The notes: generated by a model not told the origin, from the letters alone. Positions 9,713 to 19,490 are shown, counted from the first letter of the stretch. The stretch is 64,000 nucleotides of DNA from Oscillospiraceae bacterium (GCA_902765595.1 CACXAQ010000022.1:52255-116254), one strand, 5' to 3'. Program-made: numbers and translations.

Positions 9713-9738
9713 CAAACGAGAAACGGAGATGAATTCCC

Positions 9739-10917
9739 ATGACTGAACTGGAACTGAAATACGGCTGCAATCCCAATCAAAAGCCCGCCCGCATCCTGAT
9801 GAAGGACGGCCGGGGCCTGCCCGTGACGGTGCTCAACGGCCGCCCGGGCTACATCAACTTTCTGGACGCGCTGAACTCCTGGCAGCTGGTCAAGGAGCTG
9901 CAGGCGGCCACGGGTCTGCCCGCCGCCGCCTCCTTCAAGCACGTCTCCCCCGCCGGGGCCGCCGTGGGCCTGCCCCTGACCGAGACGGACCGGAAGATCT
10001 ACTTCGTGAAGGAGGGCGCGCCCCTCTCCCCCATCGCCTGCGCCTACATCCGGGCCCGCGGGGCCGACCGGCTCTGCTCCTACGGGGACTGGGCCGCGCT
10101 GAGCGAGATCTGCGACGCGGCCACCGCCGAATATCTGAAGGACGAGGTGTCCGACGGCATCATCGCCCCGGGCTACACCGAGGAGGCTCTGGCCATCCTC
10201 AGGACCAAAAAGAAGGGCAGCTACAACGTGGTCCAGATCGACCCGGACTACGTCCCCGATCCCCGGGAGCAGAAGGACGTCTTCGGCGTCACCTTCGAGC
10301 AGGGCCGAAACGAGTTCAAGATCGACGAGAGTTTGCTCCAGAACATCGTGACGAAGAACAAGCACCTGCCCCACCAGGCCAAGATCGACATGATCGTGGC
10401 CCTCATCACCCTCAAGTACACCCAGTCCAACTCCGTCTGCTACGTGAAGGACGGCCAGGCCATCGGCGTGGGCGCCGGCCAGCAGAGCCGCATCCACTGC
10501 ACCCGTCTGGCCGGTCAGAAGGCGGACAACTGGTATCTCCGCCAGCACCCCAAGGTGCTGGGGCTGCAGTTCGTGGAGGGCATCCGCCGTCCGGACCGGG
10601 ACAACGCCATCGACGTCTACACCTCCGACGAGTATGAGGACCTGCTGCGGGACGGCGAATGGCAGCGGGTGTTCGCCGTGAAGCCGGAGCCCCTCACCGC
10701 CGCGGAAAAGAAGGCCTGGATCGCCACCCAGTCCGGCGTCACCTGCGGGTCCGACGCCTTCTTCCCCTTCGGGGACAATGTGGAGCGGGCCAGGAAATCG
10801 GGCGTGCAGTACATCGCGGAGCCCGGCGGCTCCATCCGGGACGACCACGTGATCGCCACCGCCGACCGCTATGACATGGTCATGGCCTTCACCGGCATGC
10901 GCCTGTTCCACCACTGA
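9739..10917 (+). CDS. purH: AICAR transformylase, stand-alone (PurH C-terminal domain only)
   Basis: This 392-residue protein covers only the formyltransferase half of PurH and lacks the roughly 200-residue IMP cyclohydrolase domain. It starts MTELELKYGCNPNQKPARI and has the catalytic Lys-His pair in AASFKHVSPAGAA, as well as KYTQSNSVCYVKDGQ and GAGQQSRIHCTRLA. The enzyme uses 10-formyl-THF to formylate AICAR. Together with the preceding PurO-type protein it completes IMP synthesis as two separate polypeptides. The start is ATG 9739 with a purine-rich GAAACGGAG upstream. An 800-bp repeat-filled gap follows. Confidence 0.93.
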   Translation: MTELELKYGCNPNQKPARILMKDGRGLPVTVLNGRPGYINFLDALNSWQLVKELQAATGLPAAASFKHVSPAGAAVGLPLTETDRKIYFVKEGAPLSPIACAYIRARGADRLCSYGDWAALSEICDAATAEYLKDEVSDGIIAPGYTEEALAILRTKKKGSYNVVQIDPDYVPDPREQKDVFGVTFEQGRNEFKIDESLLQNIVTKNKHLPHQAKIDMIVALITLKYTQSNSVCYVKDGQAIGVGAGQQSRIHCTRLAGQKADNWYLRQHPKVLGLQFVEGIRRPDRDNAIDVYTSDEYEDLLRDGEWQRVFAVKPEPLTAAEKKAWIATQSGVTCGSDAFFPFGDNVERARKSGVQYIAEPGGSIRDDHVIATADRYDMVMAFTGMRLFHH

Positions 10918-10931
10918 GTCTTCCCCACCCC

Positions 10932-11690
10932 CTGTCATTGCGAGCCAGTGACCGACGTCACTGGCGTGGCGACGGCGCATTGCCGAAGGCGAAGCCTGAG
11001 TCCTCTTTGCGCCTAGTCCCTTTAGGGGCAATCCGTCCCTCCTGTCATTGCGAGGCCCCGCGGGGACGGTAGAGAAATGGCCCCCTTGCCTAAAGGGCCT
11101 TGGGTCTGTCAGCCGCAAGGCTGACTGGGGGATATGATCTTCCGTTCCTCTTTGGCCCCCTTGCCGAAAGGGCCTTGGGTCTGTCAGCCGCAAGGCTGAC
11201 TGGGGGATTCAAAAGCCACCGTCTGCGCAGAGCTTATCCCCCCGCCCCAGTTTGCGAACTGGGGCACCCCCCTCTAGGCGAGGGGGGCTTTCCCCGCGTC
11301 CCCCTGTCATTGCGAGGCACCGCAGGCGACGGTAGAGGATTGCCCCCCTGCCTCCCCCTCCGGGGGAGGTGGCACGGCGAAGCCGTGACGGTGGGGGGGA
11401 TCTCCCGTCATCCAGCCCCCCCTATCGGCCTCGTGCCTCGGCCACTTCCCCCCACGGGGGAAGCAACTGCCTCCCCCTCCGGGGGAGGTGGCACGGCGAA
11501 GCCGTGACGGAAGGGGGAGTCTCCCGTCATCCATCCCCCCTATCGGCCTCGTGCCTCGGCCACTTCCCCCCACGGGGGAAGCAACTGCCTCCCCCTCCGG
11601 GGGAGGTGTCGCCGAAGGCGACGGTAGGGGACCGGCCCCCTTGCCTAAAGGGGGCTGTCACCTGAGCGCAGCGAAGGTGACTGGGGGATA
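10932..11690. repeat. Dense repeat block between the AICAR transformylase gene and purD
   Basis: About 760 bp without a gene. It contains two TGTCATTGCGAG repeats (10933, 11041), two direct and one inverted CCCCCTTGCC-type hairpins (11079-11290), another TGTCATTGCGAGG copy (11305), three copies of a CTCCCCCTCCGGGGGAGGTG hairpin (11347, 11470, 11589) alternating with a repeated CCCCTATCGGCCTCGTGCC segment, and a final CCCCCTTGCC hairpin (11637-11688). This is the largest repeat cluster in the purine block. Confidence 0.8.
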
Positions 11691-11725
11691 CATCCCACCC
11701 AAACCACACACATGAGGAGTTCAAC

Positions 11726-13003
11726 ATGAACGTACTGGTCATCGGCGGCGGCGGCCGGGAGCACGCCGTCATCCGCAAGCTGAAGGAAAACCCTGAGATC
11801 TCCCGCATCTACGCTCTGCCCGGCAACGGCGGCATCGCCGCCGACGCGGTCTGCGTCCCCATCGGGGCCAAGGACATCCCCTCCATCGTCTCCTTTGCCG
11901 AGGCCAACGCCATCGACTACGCGGTGGTCACCCCCGACGATCCCCTGGTGCTGGGCTGCGTGGACGCCCTGGAGGAGATCGGCGTGCCCTGCTTCGGCCC
12001 CCGGGCCAATGCCGCCCAACTCGAAGGCAGCAAGGTCTTCGCCAAGGAGCTGATGAAAAAGTATCACATCCCCACCGCCCGCTATGAGGTCTTTGCGGAC
12101 ATGGAGGCGGCCCTCCGCTATCTGGATGATGCGCCCCTTCCCACCGTCATCAAGGCCGACGGCCTGGCTCTCGGCAAGGGCGTGATCATCGCCCGCACCC
12201 GGGAAGAGGCCCGGGACGCCGTCCGGGAGATGATGGAGCACAAAAAGTTTGGCAAGAGCGGCGAGCGGATCGTCATCGAGGAATTCCTGGAGGGTCCCGA
12301 GGTCTCCGTCCTGGCCTTTACCGACGGCAAGACCCTGGTCCCCATGGTCTCCTCCATGGACCACAAGCGCGCCGGCGACAACGACACGGGCCTCAATACC
12401 GGCGGCATGGGCACCGTGGCCCCCAACCCCTACTACACCGAGGCCGTGGCCAAGCGCTGCATGGAGGAGATCTTCCTGCCCACGGTTTCCGCCATGAACG
12501 CCGAGGGCCGCCCCTTCAAGGGCTGCCTCTACTTCGGCCTGATGCTCACCAAGGACGGCCCCAAGGTCATCGAGTACAACTGCCGCTTCGGCGACCCGGA
12601 GACCCAGGTGGTGCTGCCCCTGCTGGAAAGCGACCTGTTCACGATCATGCGCGCCGTCACCGAGGGGCGGCTGGACGAGGTGGAAGTCAAATTCAGCGAC
12701 AAGTCCGCCTGCTGCGTGATCCTGGCGTCCGAGGGCTACCCCGGCTCCTATGACAAGGGCTATCCCCTCACCATCCCGGAGGAGATCCGGGACAAGGTCT
12801 TTGTGGCCGGGGCCGCCCTCCGGGACGGGGCGCTGGTCACCGCCGGCGGCCGGGTGGTGGGCTGCACCGCCGTGGCCGACACCCTCCCCCGGGCCATTGA
12901 GGACGCCTATGCCCTGGCCCGTCAGGTCAAATTCGAAAACGCCTATTGCCGCAGCGACATCGGCCGCCGGGCCCTGGAGGCCCTGGCCGAAGGAGAGAAA
13001 TAA
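11726..13003 (+). CDS. purD: Phosphoribosylamine-glycine ligase (GAR synthetase)
   Basis: PurD ligates glycine to phosphoribosylamine using ATP. The 425-residue protein has the N-terminal [19 protein letters not shown], the ATP-grasp region with [15 protein letters not shown], and the family signature [15 protein letters not shown]. The start is ATG 11726, with GAGGAG about 9 bp upstream. The stop codon is immediately followed by the purL ATG, so both are expected on one message. Confidence 0.97.
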   Translation: MNVLVIGGGGREHAVIRKLKENPEISRIYALPGNGGIAADAVCVPIGAKDIPSIVSFAEANAIDYAVVTPDDPLVLGCVDALEEIGVPCFGPRANAAQLEGSKVFAKELMKKYHIPTARYEVFADMEAALRYLDDAPLPTVIKADGLALGKGVIIARTREEARDAVREMMEHKKFGKSGERIVIEEFLEGPEVSVLAFTDGKTLVPMVSSMDHKRAGDNDTGLNTGGMGTVAPNPYYTEAVAKRCMEEIFLPTVSAMNAEGRPFKGCLYFGLMLTKDGPKVIEYNCRFGDPETQVVLPLLESDLFTIMRAVTEGRLDEVEVKFSDKSACCVILASEGYPGSYDKGYPLTIPEEIRDKVFVAGAALRDGALVTAGGRVVGCTAVADTLPRAIEDAYALARQVKFENAYCRSDIGRRALEALAEGEK

Positions 13004-16000
13004 ATGGTTTATCGAGTATTTGTGGAAAAGAAGCCCGGTCTGGACCTGGAGGCCCAGGCCCTGCTGAACGACGCCCGGACCCTGCTGGGGATCCAGGGGC
13101 TGCGGCAGGTGCGGCTTTTGAACCGCTATGACGCGGAGGGCCTCTCCCAGGAGCTTTTTGAGGAGGCCATCCGCACCGTGTTCTCCGAGCCCCAGGTGGA
13201 CCGGGTCTATGCCGCCCCGGAGCTGGGGGACGCGACCGTCTTCGCCGTGGAGTACCTGCCCGGTCAGTTCGACCAGCGGGCGGACTCCGCCGCCCAGTGC
13301 ATCCAGATCCTCTCCCAGGGGGAACGGCCCACGGTCCGCTCGGCCCGGGTCTACGCCCTGTACGGCGCGCTGACGGAGAAAGAGCTCTCGGAGATCAAGA
13401 AATATGTGGTGAACCCCGTGGAGGCCCGGGAGGCCTCCCTGGAAAAGCCGGAGACCCTGGCGGCGGACTATGAGATCCCCACCCGGGTCCGGACCCTGGA
13501 GGGCTTTCGGGACCTGGGGCCGGAGGGGCTTGCCGCCTTTGTGAAGGACTACGGCCTTGCCATGGACGTGGACGACCTGGCCTTCTGCCGGGACTATTTC
13601 CGCAGCGAGGGCCGGGACCCCAGCATCACGGAGATCCGGGTGCTGGACACCTACTGGTCCGACCACTGCCGCCACACCACCTTCCACACCGTGATCGACG
13701 CCGTCCGCTTTGAAGACCCCCTGCTCCAGCGGGCCTACGACGAGTATCTCGCCGCCCGGGAGGCCCTGGGCCGGACAAAGCCCGTCTGCCTCATGGACCT
13801 GGGCACCCTCGCGGCCAAGGCCCTGCGGAAGGCCGGGAAGCTTCAAAAGCTGGACGAGAGCGAGGAGATCAACGCCTGCACCGTGAAGATCGACGTGACG
13901 GTGGACGGCGAAACACAGCCCTGGCTGCTGCTCTTCAAAAACGAGACCCACAACCACCCCACGGAGATCGAGCCCTTCGGCGGGGCCGCCACCTGCATCG
14001 GCGGCGCCATCCGGGACCCCCTCTCCGGCCGGGCCTACGTCTACGGCGCCATGCGCCTGACCGGGGCGGCGGACCCCCTCACCCCCGTGAGCGAGACCAT
14101 CCCCGGCAAGCTCCCCCAGCGGAAGCTGGTCACCACCGCCGCGGCGGGCTATTCCTCCTACGGCAACCAGATCGGCCTTGCCACCGGCATCGTGGATGAG
14201 CTCTATCACCCGGGCTACGCCGCCAAGCACATGGAGGTGGGCGCGGTGATCGCCGCGGCCCCGGCGGCCAACGTCCGGCGGGAGACCCCCGCCCCCGGGG
14301 ACGTTGTCATCCTCCTGGGCGGCAGCACCGGGCGGGACGGCATCGGCGGCGCCACCGGCTCCTCCAAGGCCCACAACGCCCACTCCGTGGAGACCTGCGG
14401 GGCCGAGGTGCAGAAGGGCAACGCCCCCGAGGAGCGCAAGCTCCAGCGCCTGTTCCGCATGATCAAGCGCTGCAACGACTTCGGCGCCGGCGGCGTGTCG
14501 GTGGCCATCGGGGAGCTGGCCGAGGGCCTTGTCATCGATCTCAACGCCGTGCCCAAGAAGTACGAGGGGCTGGACGGCACCGAGCTTGCCATCAGCGAGA
14601 GCCAGGAGCGCATGGCCGTGGTGGTGGAGGCTCAGGACGCGGAGGCCTTTCTCTCTCTCGCCGCGGCGGAGAACCTGCAGGCCGTGGTGGTGGCCAAGGT
14701 CCAGGCGGAGCAGCGCCTGGTCATGCGCTGGAACGGCCGGACCATCGTGGATCTGAGCCGCGCCTTCCTGGACACCAACGGTGCCGCCAAGCACATCACC
14801 GCGGAGGCCGCCGCCCCCCTGCCCTATGAAAAAGAGCTGCAGGGCGATTTCGCGGAGAACCTGCAGGCCGTGGCCGCCGATCTCAACTGCTGCTCCCGCC
14901 GGGGTCTCAGCGAGCGCTTTGACTCCACCATCGGCGCGGGGAGCGTGCTCATGCCCTTCGGCGGCAAGTACCAGCTCAGCCCCGTCCAGGCCATGGTGCA
15001 GAAGATCTCCCTGGAGCAGGGCCACACGGAGGACTGCTCTCTGATGGCCTGGGGCTACAACCCCTTTATTACGGAAAAAAGCCCCTATCACGGGGCGTAT
15101 CTGGCGGTGGTGGAGTCGGTTTGCAAGCTCGTGGCCTCCGGCGCGGCCTTCCGGGACGTGTACCTGAGCTTCCAGGAGTATTTTGAGCGCCTGGGCCGGG
15201 ACCCCAGACGCTGGGGCAAGCCGCTCTCCGCTCTGCTTGGCGCCTTCCGGGCCCAGATGGGCCTGGGCGTGGCGGCCATCGGCGGCAAGGACTCCATGAG
15301 CGGCTCCTTTGAGGATTTGGACGTGCCGCCCACCCTCATCTCCTTTGCCGTCACCACCGGCAAGACATCCGAGATCCTCTCCCCCGAGGCGAAGGAAGCC
15401 GGCCACCGGCTGATCCGCATCGCCCCGGAGAAGGGCGGGGACGGCCTGCCCACCGCCGAGTCCCTGCTCCGGGTCTTCGAGCAGGTCACCGCCCTGCAGC
15501 GCAGCGGCAAGGTCTTCGCCTGCTACACCCCCGGCATGGGCGGCGTGGCCGAGGCCGTGATGAAGATGGCCTTCGGAAACGGCCTGGGCTTCCGCTTTGA
15601 AGAATCCCTCAGCCTTGCGCAGCTCTTCGGCTATGACTACGGCGCCTTCCTGCTGGAGGTCGCGGACGATGTGCCCGGCGAGACCCTCGGCGTCTTCACC
15701 GACGACGGCCGCTTCTCCCTTGGCGAAGCCTCCGTCCCCGCATCCGAGCTGCTCTCCCTCTACGAAAACAAGCTGGAGAGCGTCTATCCCTGCAACATCC
15801 CCACGCCGGCGCTGCCCATGGAGACCTTCTCCTATACCGCCTCCGCCCGCCCGGCCCCGGCGGTCAAGGCCGCCCGGCCCCGGGTGCTGATCCCGGTCTT
15901 CCCCGGCACCAACTGCGAATACGACAGCGCCCGGGCCGTCCGGGACGCGGGGGCCGAGCCGGAGATCCTGGTGCTGCAAAACCTCTCCGCCGAGGGCATC

Positions 16001-16672
16001 GCCCGCAGCGTGGACCGCTTTGCTGAGCGGCTCCGGGACTCCCAGATGATCTTCCTGCCCGGCGGCTTCTCCGGCGGCGACGAGCCGGACGGCTCCGGCA
16101 AGTTCATCACCGCCTTCTTCCGCTCCGGCCCGGTGCGGGAGGGGGTCACGGAGCTGCTGGAGCGGCGGGACGGCCTGATCTGCGGCATCTGCAACGGCTT
16201 CCAGGCCCTCATCAAGCTGGGTCTGGTGCCCTACGGCCGGATCATCGAGCCGGACGAGCACTGCCCCACCCTGACCTTCAACACCATCGCCCGCCACCAG
16301 AGCAAGATCGTGCGGGTGCGCGTGGCCTCCAACAAGTCCCCCTGGCTCTCGCTGACCCAGGTGGGCGACATTTACAGCGTGCCCATCTCCCACGGGGAGG
16401 GCCGGTTCCTGGCCGAGGAGGAGACCATCCGTTCTCTCGCCGCAAATGGCCAGATCGCCACCCAGTACGTGGACCTGGAGGGGAAGGCCAGCGCCGACGT
16501 GCGCTATAACCCCAACGGCTCCCTCTTCGCCATCGAGGGCATCACCTCCCCCGACGGCCGCGTCTTCGGCAAGATGGGCCACGCCGAGCGCATCGGCCCC
16601 GATCTCTACCGCAATGTCCCCGGCAACTACGACCTCCGCATGTTTGAGGCGGCGGTCCGCTACTTCCGTTGA
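13004..16672 (+). CDS. purL: Phosphoribosylformylglycinamidine synthase, single large chain
   Basis: The 1222-residue protein converts FGAR to FGAM with ATP and glutamine. It fuses the PurS-like N-terminus, two PurM-like halves (motifs SDHCRHTTFHT and NETHNHPTEIEPFGGAATCIGG) and a C-terminal glutaminase beginning about residue 965 (VLIPVFPGTNCEYDSARA). The glutaminase nucleophile is Cys1063 in ICGICNGFQAL, and the His-Glu pair appears in SHGEGRF. It matches the clostridial long PurL rather than the Bacillus PurL/PurQ/PurS set. It starts directly after the purD stop. Confidence 0.97.
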   Translation: MVYRVFVEKKPGLDLEAQALLNDARTLLGIQGLRQVRLLNRYDAEGLSQELFEEAIRTVFSEPQVDRVYAAPELGDATVFAVEYLPGQFDQRADSAAQCIQILSQGERPTVRSARVYALYGALTEKELSEIKKYVVNPVEAREASLEKPETLAADYEIPTRVRTLEGFRDLGPEGLAAFVKDYGLAMDVDDLAFCRDYFRSEGRDPSITEIRVLDTYWSDHCRHTTFHTVIDAVRFEDPLLQRAYDEYLAAREALGRTKPVCLMDLGTLAAKALRKAGKLQKLDESEEINACTVKIDVTVDGETQPWLLLFKNETHNHPTEIEPFGGAATCIGGAIRDPLSGRAYVYGAMRLTGAADPLTPVSETIPGKLPQRKLVTTAAAGYSSYGNQIGLATGIVDELYHPGYAAKHMEVGAVIAAAPAANVRRETPAPGDVVILLGGSTGRDGIGGATGSSKAHNAHSVETCGAEVQKGNAPEERKLQRLFRMIKRCNDFGAGGVSVAIGELAEGLVIDLNAVPKKYEGLDGTELAISESQERMAVVVEAQDAEAFLSLAAAENLQAVVVAKVQAEQRLVMRWNGRTIVDLSRAFLDTNGAAKHITAEAAAPLPYEKELQGDFAENLQAVAADLNCCSRRGLSERFDSTIGAGSVLMPFGGKYQLSPVQAMVQKISLEQGHTEDCSLMAWGYNPFITEKSPYHGAYLAVVESVCKLVASGAAFRDVYLSFQEYFERLGRDPRRWGKPLSALLGAFRAQMGLGVAAIGGKDSMSGSFEDLDVPPTLISFAVTTGKTSEILSPEAKEAGHRLIRIAPEKGGDGLPTAESLLRVFEQVTALQRSGKVFACYTPGMGGVAEAVMKMAFGNGLGFRFEESLSLAQLFGYDYGAFLLEVADDVPGETLGVFTDDGRFSLGEASVPASELLSLYENKLESVYPCNIPTPALPMETFSYTASARPAPAVKAARPRVLIPVFPGTNCEYDSARAVRDAGAEPEILVLQNLSAEGIARSVDRFAERLRDSQMIFLPGGFSGGDEPDGSGKFITAFFRSGPVREGVTELLERRDGLICGICNGFQALIKLGLVPYGRIIEPDEHCPTLTFNTIARHQSKIVRVRVASNKSPWLSLTQVGDIYSVPISHGEGRFLAEEETIRSLAANGQIATQYVDLEGKASADVRYNPNGSLFAIEGITSPDGRVFGKMGHAERIGPDLYRNVPGNYDLRMFEAAVRYFR

Positions 16673-16701
16673 TTCAAAATTTCGATACAGAGGTGTTATC
16701 C

Positions 16702-17895
16702 ATGAGTCGTATGGTAGGAACCGTATCCAGGGGCGTGCGCGCCCCCATCATCCGCGAGGGCGACGATCTCAAACAGATCGTGGTGGACTCCGTGCTGGAA
16801 GCCGCCCGGCAGGAGGGCTTTGCCTTCCACGACCGGGACATCGTGGCCATGACCGAGGCCATCGTGGCCCGGGCCCAGGGCAACTACGCCACCGTGGAGC
16901 AGATCGCCCGGGACGTGCGGCAGAAGCTGGGCGGCGGCACCGTGGGCGTCATCTTCCCTATCCTCAGCCGCAACCGCTTTGCCATCTGCCTGCGGGGCAT
17001 CGCCAAGGGGGCCAAAAAGGTGGTCCTGATGCTCTCCTACCCCGCCGACGAGGTGGGCAACCACCTGGTGGACTGGGACGCGCTGGACAAGGCCGGCGTG
17101 GACCCCTACAAGGACGTGCTGAGCCTGATGGAGTACCGCCGGCTCTTCGGCGTCCGGCCCCACCGCTTCACGGGCGTGGACTATGTGGACTACTACTCCC
17201 GCCTGATCCGGGAATCCGGGGCCGAGGTGGAGGTGGTCTTCGCCAACGACGCCCGGGAGATCCTGAAGTACACCAAGGACGTGATCCACTGTGACATCCA
17301 CACCCGGGCCCGCACCGGGCGGATCCTGCGCTCCGCCGGCGGCCAGCGGATCTTCGGTCTGGACGAGATCATGACCTCTCCCGTGGACGGCAGCGGCTGG
17401 AACGAGCGCTACGGTCTGCTGGGCTCCAACAAGGCCACCGAGGACAAGGTCAAGCTCTTCCCCCGGGACTGCCAGGCTCTGGTGGAGGCCATCCAGGCGG
17501 ATCTCATCCAGCGCACCGGCAAGCGCATCGAGGTGATGGTCTACGGCGACGGCGCCTTCAAGGACCCCATCGGCAAGATCTGGGAGCTGGCGGACCCGGT
17601 GGTCTCCCCGGCCTACACCAAGGGTCTGGAGGGCACCCCCAACGAGCTGAAGCTCAAGTACCTGGCGGACAACGACTTTGCCGCCCTCTCCGGCGACGAG
17701 CTGCGCCAGGCCATCGAGGCGGAGATCCGCCGGAAGGACGGGGACCTGGTGGGCCAGATGGTGTCCGAGGGCACCACGCCCCGCCGCCTCACCGACCTGA
17801 TCGGCTCTCTCTGCGACCTGACCTCCGGCTCCGGCGACAAGGGCACCCCCATCGTCTTCATCCAGGGCTACTTCGACAACTACACCGCCGAGTAA
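16702..17895 (+). CDS. COG1478 family glutamate ligase (CofE/FolC2-like)
   Basis: A 397-residue protein starting MSRMVGTVSRGVRAPII at ATG 16702 (CAGAGG about 8 bp upstream). It resembles proteins annotated as coenzyme F420-0:gamma-glutamyl ligase: RDIVAMTEAIVARAQGNYA, GVIFPILSRNRFAICLRGIA, HTRARTGR, and VYGDGAFKDPIGKIWELADP. No F420 genes lie nearby and F420 is not expected in such organisms. In Chlamydia a COG1478 member acts as a folate glutamate ligase (FolC2). Placed 29 bp after purL in a folate-dependent pathway, folate glutamylation is a reasonable but unproven role. Confidence 0.75.
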   Translation: MSRMVGTVSRGVRAPIIREGDDLKQIVVDSVLEAARQEGFAFHDRDIVAMTEAIVARAQGNYATVEQIARDVRQKLGGGTVGVIFPILSRNRFAICLRGIAKGAKKVVLMLSYPADEVGNHLVDWDALDKAGVDPYKDVLSLMEYRRLFGVRPHRFTGVDYVDYYSRLIRESGAEVEVVFANDAREILKYTKDVIHCDIHTRARTGRILRSAGGQRIFGLDEIMTSPVDGSGWNERYGLLGSNKATEDKVKLFPRDCQALVEAIQADLIQRTGKRIEVMVYGDGAFKDPIGKIWELADPVVSPAYTKGLEGTPNELKLKYLADNDFAALSGDELRQAIEAEIRRKDGDLVGQMVSEGTTPRRLTDLIGSLCDLTSGSGDKGTPIVFIQGYFDNYTAE

Positions 17896-17924
17896 AGCGC
17901 CACGCACCGCGCCGCTTTTTCCCC

Positions 17925-18150
17925 TGTCATTGCGAGGCTCCGCAAGGAGCCGCGGCAATCCGTTCCCTTCCCCTGTCATTGCGAGGCCCAGCAAGGAGCC
18001 GCGGCAATCCGTTCCCTTCCCCTCTCATTGCGAAGCCCCGTAAGGGGCTGTGGCAATCCGCATTTTCAAGCCCCCCTTGCCTACGACGGGCCGAAGGCCC
18101 TGGTCCTTTAGGGAAGGGGGGTGGCTGAGCGAAGTGAAGCCGGGGGGATA
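17925..18150. repeat. Triple TGTCATTGCGAG-type repeat and one hairpin element
   Basis: Three tandem copies of about 47 bp starting near 17927, 17975 and 18023 share CATTGCGAGGC, a short inner stem and GGCAATCCG. They are followed by an interrupted CCCCCTTGCC...GGGAAGGGGGG hairpin (18070-18150). No gene is present. Confidence 0.75.
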
Positions 18151-18163
18151 CGGATTCCCACAC

Positions 18164-18190
18164 AAAAAGACCGCTTCAGGCGGTCTTTTT
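18164..18190 (+). terminator. Intrinsic terminator of the purine block
   Basis: A perfect stem AAAAAGACCGC/GCGGTCTTTTT with a 5-base loop ends in a run of T. It lies after the last gene of the block (17895) and before the DUF362 promoter. Confidence 0.85.
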
Positions 18191-18237
18191 GCTCGGAATG
18201 ACAGGCGTGTTTTTTTCTGCGGCGGCTTTTTCCGTCC

Positions 18238-18266
18238 TTGAAGCAAGCGGGCGGACGCGCTATAAT
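18238..18266 (+). promoter_or_regulatory. Vegetative promoter of the DUF362 gene
   Basis: TTGAAG (18238-18243), a 17-bp spacer and TATAAT (18261-18266) form a near-consensus sigma-A promoter about 37 bp before the start codon. Confidence 0.75.
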
Positions 18267-18302
18267 CACGTTATATTTCCGAACACCAAAGGAGGGATCC
18301 CC

Positions 18303-19454
18303 ATGCCCTGTGACGTATCCGTCGTCCCCTGCGGGAGCTATGATGAACAAGAGGTGGAGTCCGCCCTCCGGGCCGTCCTGGAGTCCATTGACGGGCTCGC
18401 TTTCGTACAGCCGGGCATGCATGTGGCCGTGAAGCTGAATCTGGTGGCGCCCATGAAGCCGGATACCGCCGCCACGGTGCACCCCGCCCTGGTCTGCGCC
18501 CTGGTGAAGCTCCTGCGGGAGCGTGGGGCGGAGGTGGTGCTGGGCGACAGCCCCGGCGGCGTGTATTCCGCCGCCTATCTCCACCTGGTGTATGAGACCT
18601 GCGGCATCCGCAGGGCGGAGGACTGGGGCGCCCAGCTGAACGAGGACTTTTCCCAGGAGGAGGTGGACTTTCCCGAGGCCGTCCAGGCCAGGCACTTTCC
18701 CTATACCGCGTATCTGGGCAAGGCCGATGCCATCATCGATCTGTGCAAGCTGAAGACCCACGGCATGATGGGCCTGACGGGCGCGGTGAAAAACTTCTTT
18801 GGCTCCATCCCCGGCACCAAGAAGCCGGAATTCCACTACCGCTACCCCCGGGCGGAGGATTTCGCAAACGTGCTGGTGGATCTGTACGAATACTCCAAGC
18901 CCCGTCTCTGCATTTGCGACGGTGTGATCGGCATGGAAGGAAACGGCCCCACCCAGGGCACGCCCCGGAAGATCGGGTGTCTCCTGGCAAGTCAAAACGG
19001 CCACGCCCTGGACCTGGCGGCGGCTTCCCTCATCGGCCTTGGCGTGCAGGACGTGCCCACTCTCCGGGCGGCCGTGGAGCGGGGTCTGGTGCCCTCCCAG
19101 GTGTCGGCCCTGTCGGTCTCCGGGGATCTGGCTTCCTTCCGGGTGCCGGATTTCAAGACCGTTCCCTCTCAGTCCAACGTGGCGTTTATGATCTTCGGCA
19201 GCGGCCCTCTGGGAAAGCTGGCCAACGCGGTAGGCGCCCGCATCCTGACCCCCTTCCCCAAGCTCTCGCCGGAGCTGTGCGTCGGCTGCGGCAAGTGCGC
19301 CGCCACCTGCCCGGCCAAGGCCATCACCATGGTAAAGAAAAAGCCCCGGATCCACCGGGGAAAATGCATCCACTGCTTCTGCTGCCAGGAGTTCTGTCCC
19401 AAGGGCGCCATGCAGGTGGGCCGCCACCTGATCCCCCGCCTGCTGGGGAAATGA
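18303..19454 (+). CDS. DUF362 domain protein with two 4Fe-4S clusters
   Basis: The 383-residue cytoplasmic protein has an N-terminal DUF362 domain (about residues 5-310; motifs VAVKLNLVAPMKPD, LGDSPGGVYS, LCKLKTHGMMGLTGAVKNFFG). A bacterial-type ferredoxin tail follows with two cysteine sets, CVGCGKCAATCPAKA and CIHCFCCQEFCPKGA. The family is common in anaerobes, but its reaction is not established. A redox or electron-transfer role is inferred from the clusters. ATG 18303 has GGAGGGATC upstream and a strong promoter. A longer in-frame start at 18189 overlaps the terminator and was rejected. It is monocistronic. Confidence 0.88.
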   Translation: MPCDVSVVPCGSYDEQEVESALRAVLESIDGLAFVQPGMHVAVKLNLVAPMKPDTAATVHPALVCALVKLLRERGAEVVLGDSPGGVYSAAYLHLVYETCGIRRAEDWGAQLNEDFSQEEVDFPEAVQARHFPYTAYLGKADAIIDLCKLKTHGMMGLTGAVKNFFGSIPGTKKPEFHYRYPRAEDFANVLVDLYEYSKPRLCICDGVIGMEGNGPTQGTPRKIGCLLASQNGHALDLAAASLIGLGVQDVPTLRAAVERGLVPSQVSALSVSGDLASFRVPDFKTVPSQSNVAFMIFGSGPLGKLANAVGARILTPFPKLSPELCVGCGKCAATCPAKAITMVKKKPRIHRGKCIHCFCCQEFCPKGAMQVGRHLIPRLLGK

Positions 19455-19464
19455 GAAAAAGCGC

Positions 19465-19490
19465 GGGCGCCGTCCCTTCGGACGGCGCCC
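19465..19490. terminator. GC-rich hairpin between convergent genes
   Basis: An 11-bp perfect stem GGGCGCCGTCC/GGACGGCGCCC with loop CTTC lies 11 bp after the DUF362 stop. The T-tract is short (TTT), so termination efficiency is uncertain. It also faces the converging acyltransferase gene. Confidence 0.65.

Noticed and set aside
11645-16582. Open frame of 1645 codons on the minus strand opposite purD and purL
   Set aside because: It is the mirror of a high-GC coding sequence whose codon bias removes antisense stops. The translation is Gly/Ala/Val/His-rich with no domain, and the plus strand carries clear purD and purL.
16702-17895. Genuine coenzyme F420 biosynthesis gene (cofE)
   Set aside because: No other F420 genes are in the window and the host type is not known to make F420. 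Only the family relationship is kept.
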